Assembly (NCBI GenBank): GCA_002336975.1
Contig: DDFA01000024.1
Span: forward strand, 1-15,406
From: Phyllobacteriaceae bacterium UBA1940
GTDB lineage: Bacteria > Pseudomonadota > Alphaproteobacteria > Rhizobiales > Rhizobiaceae
DNA length: 15,406 nt
Direction of reading: 5' to 3'
Of the stretch, positions 6,171 through 13,611 are shown piece by piece; the first letter of the stretch is position 1; every line of letters begins with the position of its first letter. Below the pieces are notes generated by a model. That model did no database searches. It had not been told where the DNA came from and saw nothing but the letters and a program-made list of their open reading frames with translations. A program made the position numbers and the translations under genes.

Positions 6171-7610
6171 CTAAACCGTCATGCGGTGCGCGAGATGGTC
6201 GCCGAGCCGGGCGGCCAGGGCGGTGATGGTCGTGGTCGGGTTGCATTGCCCCGAGGTGGCGAACACCGACGACCCGCCGACATAAAGATTGTCCATGCCG
6301 TGCACCTTGCAATTGGCGTCGACGACGCTCCTGGCGACGTCGGTTCCCATGCGCGTGCCGCCCATGTGATGGTGGCCCGCGAGTTCCTGGTCGGTCGGAA
6401 AATCCTCGCCGTTGCGCAGCCAGTCGGCGATGCGGACGCGGCCGATGTCCTCGGCGGCGCAGGTCTCGCCGAACAGGCGGATGCCTTCCAGCAAGGTCTT
6501 GCGCCCGAATTCGCCCTTGTGCCACGTCAGCTCGATGCGCGGCACGCCTGCATGGTCGCGGGCGGAGGTCGACAGGCTGATGGCGTTCGACGCGACGGGC
6601 GGCAGTTCCCAGGCGACATGCAGTTGCGCCGCGCAGCGCATCCGCTGGTCGAGCTGCTTTGCCGTCCACTCTGCCAGCGACGGCGCCGTGCAAGCGAGAT
6701 CGGCGACGAGCCGCTTGACGCCGTCATAGGGCATGCGGATGAAACGGACGCCAAAATTGCCGATGCCCAGCCGCTCCATCGCTTGCGGCGACGGCGAGAA
6801 GAAGGCTTCGTCGGCGACGTCGTATTCGACGTCGGGCTCGTTGGTGATGACGATGTCGCCGCCCTTGAACTGCGGATGTTCCATCCAGTAGCGGCCAAGC
6901 GCCTCGGCATGGGGAACCACGCCGCCATTGGAGGTCGCGTTCGACCACAGCAGAAGCCGCGAGTTTTCGAGGCCGCCGGTGCATGGGACATATGTTTCGG
7001 CCTCAAGCGTGCCGGCGTCCTTGCCCGCCGACCAGATCCGCGCGCCGGTGACGCGCTTGCCGTCGCCGGTCAGCGCCGTGACATAGGTGTTGAGCACCAG
7101 CGCGATGTGGCTGCTGGCGGCGATCTCGTCGTGGAACTTTTCGCCGAAATTGACCGCGCCGCTCTTGATCAGCTGGACCCAGTGGATGTCGTCGGAGATG
7201 GGTTTGTCCGGCTTGAACTCGGGCAGGTCGAGAATGTCGCGGACCTTGCCGAAATAGGGTTCGAGGTCGGTGCGGGCGATCGGCCAGCCGGAATCGGGAA
7301 TCCAGGACTTTGCGACAAAGTCGTGCGCGTCGAGCACGCGGCACCAGCCGGCCCAGTGGTTGGACGAACCGCCCATCATGCGCAGGCGGGTCTGGGTCAG
7401 GTCGAAATAGGGATCGCCAATCGACTTGCCGGCATAAAAATCCTGCGACACTTCGGTGTAGTCGGCGGCCCCCGCCTCAAGGATGACCACCGAAATCCCG
7501 CGCGCGGCGAGTTCGCGGGCGATTGTCGTGCCCGCGGGTCCGGAACCCATGATGGCGACGCGCGGCTTGAAGTCGGTCGCCTTGAAATCGTCGTAGCTGT
7601 TGAAGATCAT
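6171..7610 (-). CDS. GMC-family FAD-dependent oxidoreductase
   Basis: 479 residues. An N-terminal FAD-binding Rossmann motif, VAIMGSGPAGTTIARELAARG (about 18-38, within a segment ending LEAG), is followed by MMGGSSNHWAGWC (78-90, the GMC signature region). The C-terminal part carries HHHMGGTRMG (413-422) and CNPTTTI (456-462), where GMC enzymes place flavin and catalytic residues. This sub-type (large subunits of sugar, gluconate and fructose dehydrogenases and relatives) oxidises alcohol or sugar groups. The substrate cannot be read from the sequence, and the protein is shorter than the usual 530-600 residues. It has no signal peptide. Its ATG overlaps the stop of the upstream Tat-signal miniprotein (ATGA at 7610-7607), and GAGGAG lies about nine bases before it inside that gene. 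A long open frame on the opposite strand is a shadow. Confidence 0.92.
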   Translation of the reverse strand: MIFNSYDDFKATDFKPRVAIMGSGPAGTTIARELAARGISVVILEAGAADYTEVSQDFYAGKSIGDPYFDLTQTRLRMMGGSSNHWAGWCRVLDAHDFVAKSWIPDSGWPIARTDLEPYFGKVRDILDLPEFKPDKPISDDIHWVQLIKSGAVNFGEKFHDEIAASSHIALVLNTYVTALTGDGKRVTGARIWSAGKDAGTLEAETYVPCTGGLENSRLLLWSNATSNGGVVPHAEALGRYWMEHPQFKGGDIVITNEPDVEYDVADEAFFSPSPQAMERLGIGNFGVRFIRMPYDGVKRLVADLACTAPSLAEWTAKQLDQRMRCAAQLHVAWELPPVASNAISLSTSARDHAGVPRIELTWHKGEFGRKTLLEGIRLFGETCAAEDIGRVRIADWLRNGEDFPTDQELAGHHHMGGTRMGTDVARSVVDANCKVHGMDNLYVGGSSVFATSGQCNPTTTITALAARLGDHLAHRMTV

Positions 7611-7762
7611 GCGAGATCGCTCCTCTTCACGATCCAGCCATTGACCTCGACGATGTCCTCGGCCCGGGTCGGCCCGAAACGGCGCACGAACGGAATGGCG
7701 AACAGCGCTGCGGCGAGGCCGGCAAACGCCCTCCGGGAGATGTGCTTGGTTTTCCAGCTCAT
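7607..7762 (-). CDS. 51-residue Tat-signal miniprotein, probable export escort of the GMC enzyme
   Basis: A small gene read directly from the minus strand. The product starts MSWKTKHISRRAFAGLAAAL, a twin-arginine motif (S9-R10-R11-A-F13) followed by a hydrophobic stretch to about residue 25. Then comes a short tail of about 26 residues containing VRRF and VNGWIVKRSDLA. AGGAG stands seven bases before the ATG at 7762; an in-frame ATG at 7768 is too close to it. The stop overlaps the GMC start by ATGA. In gluconate and fructose dehydrogenases a small Tat-signal subunit carries the folded FAD subunit through the Tat pore. This product is far shorter than those subunits, so the role is inferred by analogy. 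The coupling and the lack of a signal on the GMC protein support it. Confidence 0.8.
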   Translation of the reverse strand: MSWKTKHISRRAFAGLAAALFAIPFVRRFGPTRAEDIVEVNGWIVKRSDLA

Positions 7763-8014
7763 TGACATGCTCCTGCTTTTCGCGCCGACGGCTACAAAAG
7801 GTGGCGACTGAAAGGGTTGAAGCGATATCCGTGCCAGTTTCTGGTCTTTGGCCGATTCAAGCTATCCGCCGCGCCATGCAAAGCCGATTATGCTTTACAG
7901 TTGGTTAAATTCGCTGCCTGGGCGGGTCGCCGGCCGCTGATCGGCGACGAAACGTCCGCGGCCGGGTGCGTCGGCGGGCGCGCCGGCCGCCGGTGTCGCA
8001 CAATGGCACAGCCG
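7763..8014 (-). other. Intergenic region between the Lrp-type regulator and the Tat-miniprotein/GMC operon
   Basis: 252 bases, the longest gene-free stretch. It must hold the promoter of the miniprotein-GMC operon (minus strand), but no convincing -35/-10 pair stands out. A hairpin, GTCGCCG-N9-CGGCGAC (7926-7948), lies about 67 bases after the regulator stop and could end that transcript, though no T run follows. An AT-richer patch (about 7880-7912) is the likeliest promoter area. No credible open frame was seen. Confidence 0.4.
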
Positions 8015-8497
8015 CTATCGTCTCAGATGCGCCAGGGGGACATGGCCCGGTCCCTTGATGTTGCGCAGGACGAGCTGGGTGTGCAGGTCGCGCACGCCCT
8101 TCAGTTTCATCAGCCGGTTCATGACAAATTCGTTGAGATCGTCGACCGACGGAACCATGACGTGAAGCAGGAAGTCGTAGTCGCCGGTCATGGTCCAGCA
8201 CGACGACACCTCGTCCATCCGGTCGACCGCGGCGATGAACATGTCGGGCGAATCGTCGCTGTGGCTGACAAGGCGGACCTGGACGAACACCTCGACCATC
8301 AGGCCGACCTTGCGGCGCGAGATCAGCGCCTGAAAACCCTTGATGATCCCGTTGTCGCGCAAGGCTTCGAAACGGCGCGCGCAAGGGGTGGCGGACAGTC
8401 CGACCGCCGCCGCGAGATCGGAGACGGTCATGCGTCCGTCCGCCTGCAATTGTTCGAGCATCGCAACTTCAAATCGATCCAGTTGAGGCGGTTCCAC
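8015..8497 (-). CDS. Lrp/AsnC-family transcriptional regulator
   Basis: About 160 residues with the GTG start at 8497. An N-terminal winged helix-turn-helix (about 5-60; LDRFEVAMLEQLQADGRMTV and LAAAVGLSATPCARRFEALRDNGII) is followed by a RAM ligand-binding, oligomerisation domain (about 70-145; VFVQVRLVSHSDDSPDMFIAAV and TGDYDFLLHVMVPSVDDLNEF). Lrp-family proteins sense amino acids. The divergent neighbour is phenylalanine 4-monooxygenase, so control of phenylalanine or tyrosine breakdown is the natural guess (compare Lrp-type control of aromatic amino-acid genes in other proteobacteria). The start choice rests on GGAG about nine bases before GTG 8497. The upstream in-frame ATG (8524, 169 residues) has no ribosome-binding site. 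Confidence 0.92.
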   Translation of the reverse strand: MEPPQLDRFEVAMLEQLQADGRMTVSDLAAAVGLSATPCARRFEALRDNGIIKGFQALISRRKVGLMVEVFVQVRLVSHSDDSPDMFIAAVDRMDEVSSCWTMTGDYDFLLHVMVPSVDDLNEFVMNRLMKLKGVRDLHTQLVLRNIKGPGHVPLAHLRR

Positions 8498-8520
8498 TCG
8501 TTTTACTCCTGTTTCGAGTG
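8495..8520. promoter_or_regulatory. Inverted repeat at the start of the Lrp-type gene
   Basis: CACTCG (8495-8500) and CGAGTG (8515-8520) form a six-base inverted repeat with a 14-base spacer that contains the ribosome-binding site. If translation starts at GTG 8497, it lies in the leader and over the start, where autoregulatory binding would block expression. It could also be chance. Confidence 0.25.
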
Positions 8521-8615
8521 ACATTACCGCATTTGCAGGCTGCTGGCGACAATTGAGGTGGGAAACGCCGGGCGCGATCGCTCATCATCTGTCTTGAGGA
8601 TGAGGAGGATTTGCC

Positions 8616-9473
8616 ATGACGATCAGTGTCGCCGACTATGCGGTGGAATGCGCCGAGCAGGGTTTGCGCGGCAACTATGCGGTTTGCCGGCCCGATTTCA
8701 CCGTCGACCAGGCCTATGACTACACCGCCGTCGAACAGGCGGTCTGGCGCGTATTGTGCGACCGGCAGACGAAACTGACGGAAAAGCTTGCCCACAAGAC
8801 CTATCTCGACGGCGTCAAGGCGCTCGGACTGCTTGACCGGATCCCCGATTTCGACGTGGTCAGCCAGAGGCTGAAAGACCTGACCGGTTGGACGCTGGTG
8901 GCGGTGCCTGGCCTGATCCCGGCCGAGCCGTTTTTCGACCACCTCGCCAACCGCCGCTTTCCGGTGACCAACTGGCTGCGCACCGACGATGAACTCGACT
9001 ACATCGTCGAGCCGGACATGTTCCACGATTTCTTCGGTCACGTGCCGGCGCTGACCCAGCCCGCTTTCGCCGATTTCATGCAGATGTATGGCGCCACCGC
9101 CGAAAAGCTGATTGCGGCGGGCGGCGGCGAGATGATCACCCGGCTCTACTGGTACACCGCCGAATACGGGCTGATGCAGGGCGAGGGCGAGCCGCTGAAG
9201 GCGTTCGGGGCGGGGCTGATGTCGTCGTTCACCGAACTGCAGTTCGCGGTTTCGGACCCCAAGGCCCATCATGTGCCGTTCGATATCGAGACGGTGATGC
9301 GCACCGGCTACGAGATCGACAAGTTCCAGCGCGCCTATTTCGTGCTTCCCTCGTTTGCGGCGCTGAAGGGCGCATTCGAGCAGGCGGACCTGATGGCGAT
9401 CGTCGAGCGCCACAAGAACGCCGGCCCGCTCGATCCGGCGGCGGTGGGCGTCAGCCGACAAGCAGCAGCATGA
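8616..9473 (+). CDS. phhA: Phenylalanine 4-monooxygenase (phenylalanine hydroxylase)
   Basis: Pterin-dependent non-heme iron enzyme converting L-phenylalanine to L-tyrosine with O2. At 285 residues it is the usual length of the single-domain bacterial form, without the ACT regulatory domain of animal enzymes. The iron ligands are visible: His137 and His142 in MFHDFFGHVP and Glu183 in YWYTAEYGL. Substrate and pterin pocket segments are around LTGWTLVAVPGLIP (89-102) and RRFPVTNWLR (113-122). GAGGAGG lies eight bases before the ATG at 8616. The cofactor-recycling dehydratase phhB is not next to it. The gene is divergent from an Lrp-type regulator, and its last 23 bases overlap the end of the convergent transporter gene. 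Confidence 0.96.
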   Translation: MTISVADYAVECAEQGLRGNYAVCRPDFTVDQAYDYTAVEQAVWRVLCDRQTKLTEKLAHKTYLDGVKALGLLDRIPDFDVVSQRLKDLTGWTLVAVPGLIPAEPFFDHLANRRFPVTNWLRTDDELDYIVEPDMFHDFFGHVPALTQPAFADFMQMYGATAEKLIAAGGGEMITRLYWYTAEYGLMQGEGEPLKAFGAGLMSSFTELQFAVSDPKAHHVPFDIETVMRTGYEIDKFQRAYFVLPSFAALKGAFEQADLMAIVERHKNAGPLDPAAVGVSRQAAA

Positions 9474-10356
9474 GGATGCCGGCGACGATCAGCCCGCAGC
9501 CGATGGTCTCGTAGAGGTTGATCTTCTCCTTGAAGTAGAAGACCGACGAGGCGAAGGTGAACAGCATTTCGATCTGCGCCAGCGCCTTGACGATCGCCGC
9601 GTGCTGCAGCGTCATCGCCATGAACCAGCCGAACGAGGCCGTGGCGCCGACGAAGCCGACAAACAGGGCGGGCTTCCAGGCGCGGGCGATCCTGGCGAAT
9701 TCGCCGGGCTCGCGCCATGCGATCCACGACGCCATCACAACCGTCTGGAAGGCAATGACGAAGGCCAGCGTCACCGACGCCTGGACGATGAAGTTGGGGC
9801 CGCCCAGCGCCAGCGACGCGGCGCGATAGGCGACGGCGGATATGCCGAACAGCGTCCCCGACGCCAGCCCGATCATCGCGTTGCGCGACGCAAGCGACGT
9901 AACCAGGTTGCGCGCGTTCAATTGCGTGTGGGCGACCGAGATCAGCATCACCCCGACGACCGAGACGGCGATGGCGATCATCACGCCCGGCGTCACGATC
10001 TCGCCGAGGAAAATGAGGCCGAACAAGGCGGCCTGCGCCGGCTCGGTGCGCGAATAGGCGGTTCCGACCGCGAAATTGCGGAACGAGAACAAATAGACCA
10101 GCAGGAAGGTCGCGCCGATCTGGCTGAGGCCGCCGACGATAGCCCAGGCGAAAAATTTCGGCGACAGCGCCGGCAACGGATAGCCGGCCGCCAGGATCAG
10201 GACTGTCAGGTAGAGCAGGGCGAAGGGCAGGCCGAAACCGAAGCGCACGAAGGTTGCGCCCGTCGTGCCCATCACGCTCTTGAGATGTTTCTGGCCCGCC
10301 GACCGCAGGTTCTGCAGGAAGGCGGCGGTGATCGTGATCGGTATCCAGAGTTCCAT
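9451..10356 (-). CDS. EamA (DMT superfamily) transporter
   Basis: 301-residue inner-membrane protein made almost wholly of hydrophobic helices, consistent with the ten-helix two-repeat EamA fold of drug/metabolite transporters. The first repeat covers about residues 1-140 (LRSAGQKHLKSVMGTTGATFVRFGFGLPFALLYL at 17-50 and RTEPAQAALFGLIFLGE at 103-119). The second covers about 155-300 (FGWFMAMTLQHAAIVKALAQIEMLFTFASSVFYFKEKI near the end). Both hold the family's acidic residue after LFG/YFKE. The substrate is unknown; many members export amino acids or metabolites. It ends inside the 3' end of phhA (23-base tail-to-tail overlap), which argues for no terminator between them. Linkage to aromatic amino-acid metabolism is only positional. 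Confidence 0.9.
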   Translation of the reverse strand: MELWIPITITAAFLQNLRSAGQKHLKSVMGTTGATFVRFGFGLPFALLYLTVLILAAGYPLPALSPKFFAWAIVGGLSQIGATFLLVYLFSFRNFAVGTAYSRTEPAQAALFGLIFLGEIVTPGVMIAIAVSVVGVMLISVAHTQLNARNLVTSLASRNAMIGLASGTLFGISAVAYRAASLALGGPNFIVQASVTLAFVIAFQTVVMASWIAWREPGEFARIARAWKPALFVGFVGATASFGWFMAMTLQHAAIVKALAQIEMLFTFASSVFYFKEKINLYETIGCGLIVAGILMLLLVG

Positions 10357-10515
10357 CGCGGCCCCGTGAGCGCGCCCGCGAACAGCCGCCGCGCGCTACC
10401 GCGCCGCTCTTGGCCCGAACCGCCGGATTGCGCAATGCCTGGGATCAGCGAAGAGCGGCCAATCGGAGCGCAACGCGCCGATTCTCGCGCCGCTTCGTCG
10501 AACCTTTCGCGCCAG

Positions 10516-11286
10516 TCAGGCCGCGATGCGTTCGGCCCCTGCCGGCATGATGATGCGATTGCGGCCGCAATTCTTGGCCTGGTAGAGCAGGTTGTCGGCT
10601 TCGCGCATCAGCTCCGAAATGCCGGCGCCGGTGTCGCATACCGCCCCGCCGATGCTGACGGTGAGCACGGCGCGCTGTCCATCGCGGGGTCGAAAATCGA
10701 CGCCTTCGACTTCCTGGCGCAACCTTTCGCCGATCGCCGCGGCGTCGCCGGTGGACGCGCCGCGCAGGAACACGCCGAACTCTTCGCCGCCGATTCGCCC
10801 GATCGTGTCGTGATCGCGCACCGCCTGCCTGATCGCCGACGAAATCAGCAGCAGCGCGTCGTCGCCCGACTGGTGGCCAAAACGGTCGTTGATCGACTTG
10901 AAATGGTCAGCGTCGATGATCAGCAGCACGCCCCGGTCGCTGGCCCGCCGGGTCGCGTCAAGGTCGGCAAAGAACGACTCGCGATTGAGGAACCCGGTCA
11001 TCGCGTCGTGGCTTGCCTTCTCGGCGAGTTTCGCATGCGCCAGGCTGAGCTCGACATGCGCCTGCGACAGGGCGGCGTTGAGCAGCCGTAGTTTCCGGTT
11101 CTGCCACATCGTGTATGCCGAGCAGGGAAAGGCGGTCGCCATGCAGCATGCCGTCGGGATCCACAGGGCGGACCATGAAAAGTCGGGTTCCGCCGCCCCC
11201 ATGATCGCAGCCGATGCGGCGATGCAGGCAAGCGTGATCAGAAACGAGCGGAAGAAGATCTGGACCATGGCCGCACTGTGCGCCAC
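10516..11286 (-). CDS. Membrane-anchored GGDEF diguanylate cyclase
   Basis: 256 residues. Two N-terminal hydrophobic helices (about 9-31 and 38-59) have no recognisable sensor domain between them. A short helical linker (about 62-92, LLNAALSQAHVELSLAHAKLAEK, probably coiled coil) leads into a GGDEF domain (about 93-250). The active-site loop is GGEEF (166-170), the metal-binding DADHFK begins at Asp125, and an inhibitory I-site RxxD (RDHD, 157-160) sits five residues before GGEEF. The enzyme should therefore be active and product-inhibited, making cyclic di-GMP from two GTP. The start is GTG at 11286; ATG at 11268 is an alternative. It is divergent from the pyrimidine nucleotidase gene. No PAS, GAF or EAL domain is present. 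Confidence 0.93.
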   Translation of the reverse strand: MAHSAAMVQIFFRSFLITLACIAASAAIMGAAEPDFSWSALWIPTACCMATAFPCSAYTMWQNRKLRLLNAALSQAHVELSLAHAKLAEKASHDAMTGFLNRESFFADLDATRRASDRGVLLIIDADHFKSINDRFGHQSGDDALLLISSAIRQAVRDHDTIGRIGGEEFGVFLRGASTGDAAAIGERLRQEVEGVDFRPRDGQRAVLTVSIGGAVCDTGAGISELMREADNLLYQAKNCGRNRIIMPAGAERIAA

Positions 11287-11382
11287 CGCGCCTGAAACTC
11301 TCGTTCATCGCTTGCGTAAAATTCGAGGCAATTGACGATTTCCCGTATTGAAACCGGGCCGGGCCGGGCCGATGGTCGACCA

Positions 11383-12093
11383 ATGACGCAGATTCCGCCG
11401 CCGCAAAGATTCGCCCACATCACCGACTGGGTGTTCGACCTCGACAACACGCTCTATCCGCACCACTCGAACCTGTTCTCGCAGATCGACGTCAAGATGA
11501 CGAGCTATGTCCAGAACCTGCTGAAAATGCCGCGCGACGAGGCGCGCAAGCTGCAGAAAGAGCTCTATCTCGAATATGGCACCACGCTGAACGGCCTGAT
11601 GGAGCGGCACAATATCGACCCCGACGAGTTCCTGCGCATCGTCCACGACATCGACTATTCCTGGGTCAAGCCCAACCCGCGGCTGGGCAAGGCGATCAAG
11701 GCGCTGCCGGGGCGCAAGTTCATCTTCACCAATGGCGATCGCGGACATGCCGAACGAACCGCCCGCCAGCTTGGCGTGCTCGACGAGTTCGACGACATTT
11801 TTGACATCGTCGCGGCCGGGTTGGTGCCCAAGCCGGCGCGCGCCACCTATGACCGGTTCGTCGACCTGCACGCCATCGCCGGACCCAACGCTGCGATGTT
11901 CGAGGATCTGGCCCGCAACCTGGTCGTGCCCAAGGCGCTCGGCATGACCACGGTGCTGATCGTGCCGAACAATTTCGAGCCGACCTTCTCGGAAATCTGG
12001 GAACGCGATCCGGCGCTGACCGACGAGGTCGACTTCGTCACCGACGACCTGACCGCGTTTCTGGACGTGATCGTCGGGCAGGCGTCCGACTAA
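11383..12093 (+). CDS. Pyrimidine 5'-nucleotidase, HAD superfamily
   Basis: 236 residues from the ATG at 11383. HAD motifs: motif I FDLDNTLY (18-25, nucleophile Asp19 and acid Asp21), motif II TNGD (116-119), motif III Lys150 in VPKP and motif IV around FEDLARN (173-179). The tail of about 35 residues after motif IV and the helical cap with LEYGTTLNGL (63-72) are typical of the SDT1/pyrimidine 5'-nucleotidase branch, which removes phosphate from UMP/CMP-type nucleotides. The frame is open back to a TTG at 11332, but that extension contains proline-glycine-rich, unconserved-looking sequence, so ATG 11383 is preferred; neither has a clear ribosome-binding site. As I recall, this gene precedes dapD in related genomes, and here three minus-strand genes separate them. 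Confidence 0.9.
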   Translation: MTQIPPPQRFAHITDWVFDLDNTLYPHHSNLFSQIDVKMTSYVQNLLKMPRDEARKLQKELYLEYGTTLNGLMERHNIDPDEFLRIVHDIDYSWVKPNPRLGKAIKALPGRKFIFTNGDRGHAERTARQLGVLDEFDDIFDIVAAGLVPKPARATYDRFVDLHAIAGPNAAMFEDLARNLVVPKALGMTTVLIVPNNFEPTFSEIWERDPALTDEVDFVTDDLTAFLDVIVGQASD

Positions 12094-12095
12094 AC

Positions 12096-12124
12096 CGTCG
12101 CCGGACGGTTCACGTCCGGCGACG
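12096..12124. terminator. Hairpin between convergent nucleotidase and YcnI-PCuAC genes
   Basis: An 11-base perfect stem (GTCGCCGGAC and its complement, extended by one C-G pair) with a 7-base loop fills the 41-base gap between two converging genes. That position suggests a bidirectional terminator. T runs are weak: GGTTTAG on the minus side and none on the plus side. Confidence 0.55.
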
Positions 12125-12134
12125 ACTGCTCTCG

Positions 12135-13103
12135 TCAGTGCTTCATCGTCTCCATGCCTTTGGCGTCCCTGACCGGCAGCGCGATGTCGACCTTGCCCGC
12201 CTTCTCGAATTCGAGCGTCACCGGCACCGAGCCGCCCGCCGTGAACGGCGACTTCACCTGCATGAACATCAGGTGGTAGCCGCCGGGCTTCAGTTCGACA
12301 GTCGCTCCGGCCGGGATTTCAAGCCCGCCCTCGACCGGCCGCATGGTCATGACGTTATCGGTCATCTTCATCTCGTGAACCTCGGCCGTGCCGGCGAGCG
12401 GCGATGAGACCGAAATCAGCCTGTCGGCTTGTGCGCCATGGTTGGTCACCGTCAGGTAGGCGCCGCCGGCCGGCTGGCCAGGCAGCATCGCGCGCGCCCA
12501 GCCTTCGGCGATGTCAAGGTCGCCGGCTCTGGCGCTCGCGGTCGCGCCCGCCGCCCCCATCATGTGGCCGCCATGCGCGTCGTGTCCCTGGTCCTGCGCA
12601 ATGGTGACGAAGGGCGCGGGGTGTTTCAACGAGTGAGGGTCCTGCCCTTCGGCGGCGATCTCATTCCATGCCACCTTGCCGTCGGGGCAGGTCTGGGTGA
12701 CGACAAACGGCAGCCGCGCGCCGGCCTCCGCGCTCAGCGTCCCGTTGACGACGAACTCGTCATACTGGTCGTCGGGCAGCTCGCCGCCGCTCCAGGTGAC
12801 GACCTTGAGGCCGGACAGCACGTCCTTGCCGTGCAATTTGTAGGTCTTGGCGTAGTCGCCCTTGTCGAGGGTGAGCGTCCAGCCTGGCTTTGGCATCGGC
12901 TTGGCCCCGATGAAGCCTTCGGGCAGTTCGACCTTGACGCCTATCGTCGGCTGGCCGTCGCAGCCGTGCGGAACGCGGATCACCGCTTTGTAGCCCCCGT
13001 TCGGGGCTTCCGCCTGCTCAAGCGTCGAGTGGGCTTTTGCCGTCAGCGCCGAAGCAAGCGTCAGGCTGACCGCCGCGGCGGTCGGAAGGAGAAATTTGCG
13101 CAT
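12135..13103 (-). CDS. Periplasmic copper protein: YcnI (DUF1775) domain fused to PCu(A)C chaperone domain
   Basis: 322 residues from ATG 13103 (a longer frame begins at 13139 without a good site). A Sec signal ends TAKA-H25, so the mature protein starts with His25. In the YcnI family the N-terminal histidine forms a copper-binding histidine brace. The YcnI/DUF1775 domain spans about 25-168 (NGGYKAVIRVPHGCDG, PKPGWTLTLDKGDY, Trp104). A His/Met-rich linker follows (GHDAHGGHMMG, 173-183). The PCu(A)C domain (about 196-312) contains the copper ligands His243, Met254, His277 and Met279 (VHEMKM; GGYHLMFM). PCu(A)C proteins deliver copper to the cytochrome oxidase CuA centre or scavenge it. The two families are often neighbours, but here they are one chain. 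Upstream on the same strand is a DUF2946 protein, 61 bases away, probably in the same operon. Confidence 0.92.
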   Translation of the reverse strand: MRKFLLPTAAAVSLTLASALTAKAHSTLEQAEAPNGGYKAVIRVPHGCDGQPTIGVKVELPEGFIGAKPMPKPGWTLTLDKGDYAKTYKLHGKDVLSGLKVVTWSGGELPDDQYDEFVVNGTLSAEAGARLPFVVTQTCPDGKVAWNEIAAEGQDPHSLKHPAPFVTIAQDQGHDAHGGHMMGAAGATASARAGDLDIAEGWARAMLPGQPAGGAYLTVTNHGAQADRLISVSSPLAGTAEVHEMKMTDNVMTMRPVEGGLEIPAGATVELKPGGYHLMFMQVKSPFTAGGSVPVTLEFEKAGKVDIALPVRDAKGMETMKH

Positions 13104-13164
13104 GGTTTGTCTCTCGAGATTGAATGGAATTTGACGCACGGGGACCCGCGCATCGGCACTTCAT

Positions 13165-13566
13165 TCAGATCGAAAGCGGGGGCGCCCGGATCGAAGGCGG
13201 TGGCCTTTGCCCGGCGGGAGGCGGGTTGAGCGTCCGGTCGAGCGGCCAGCGGAAGCCGGCGAGTTCGCCCGGCTTGACCCATGCCGGGCCGGCCGAAACA
13301 AGGATCTTGCCGACGGCCGGCATGGAGCACAGGCCGGACAGGCACTTGGCGCAGTTCTGGTGGTTTGCCGGCGCGCCGGTTTGCGACGCATCGTCGGCGG
13401 CTATGCTGGTGCAGTCGACGGAGAACGGGTTGGCGCCTTGCGCGGCGGCGGCGATCGGCTGCAGCGCCTGCAACAGCAGGATCAGCGAGGCGAGCAGCAC
13501 GAAGGCGTGCCGGTCGCGGCGAAGCGCGTCGAACCAGGATGTGCGCTGCGATCTCGTCATCGCCAT
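13165..13566 (-). CDS. DUF2946-type small membrane/secreted protein, copper-cluster partner
   Basis: 133 residues with an N-terminal hydrophobic helix (about 21-40, HAFVLLASLILLLQALQPIA) that acts as a signal or anchor. The rest is exposed, with Cys52, Cys72, Cys75 and Cys80 (NCAKCLSGLC) and a proline-rich tail (RTLNPPPAGQRPPPSIRAPP). Length, hydrophobic start and the CxxC region agree with DUF2946, a family without proved function that often sits beside PCu(A)C, YcnI and copper-receptor genes. The position just upstream of the YcnI-PCu(A)C gene supports a role in periplasmic copper handling, with the cysteines as possible ligands (inference). Start at 13566 or at the second Met (13560). Confidence 0.78.
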   Translation of the reverse strand: MAMTRSQRTSWFDALRRDRHAFVLLASLILLLQALQPIAAAAQGANPFSVDCTSIAADDASQTGAPANHQNCAKCLSGLCSMPAVGKILVSAGPAWVKPGELAGFRWPLDRTLNPPPAGQRPPPSIRAPPLSI

Positions 13567-13611
13567 CTGTTATCGCGACAGGCCGCGGCGCGCCAGTGCG
13601 TCAAATATGCA

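Noticed and set aside
6081..7811. Open frame of 576 codons on the + strand, the longest in the window
   Set aside because: Antisense to the GMC oxidoreductase and starting inside the repeat element; no domain, no ribosome-binding site, low-complexity Arg/Ala/Asp composition.
8469..9461. Open frame of about 330 codons on the minus strand
   Set aside because: Antisense to phhA, which has the HDFFGH iron motif and a strong ribosome-binding site.
9335..10435. Minus-strand frame of about 366 codons overlapping the transporter
   Set aside because: It is out of frame with the hydrophobic EamA protein, and its product is Arg-rich without membrane helices.
10427..10436. ATTGCGCAAT palindrome between the EamA and GGDEF genes
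   Set aside because: A ten-base palindrome of this composition is expected by chance, and nothing else around it suggests an operator.
9601..11091. Open frame of about 496 codons on the + strand
   Set aside because: It crosses the antisense of both the EamA transporter and the GGDEF gene, which have clear motifs. The product is charged low-complexity sequence.
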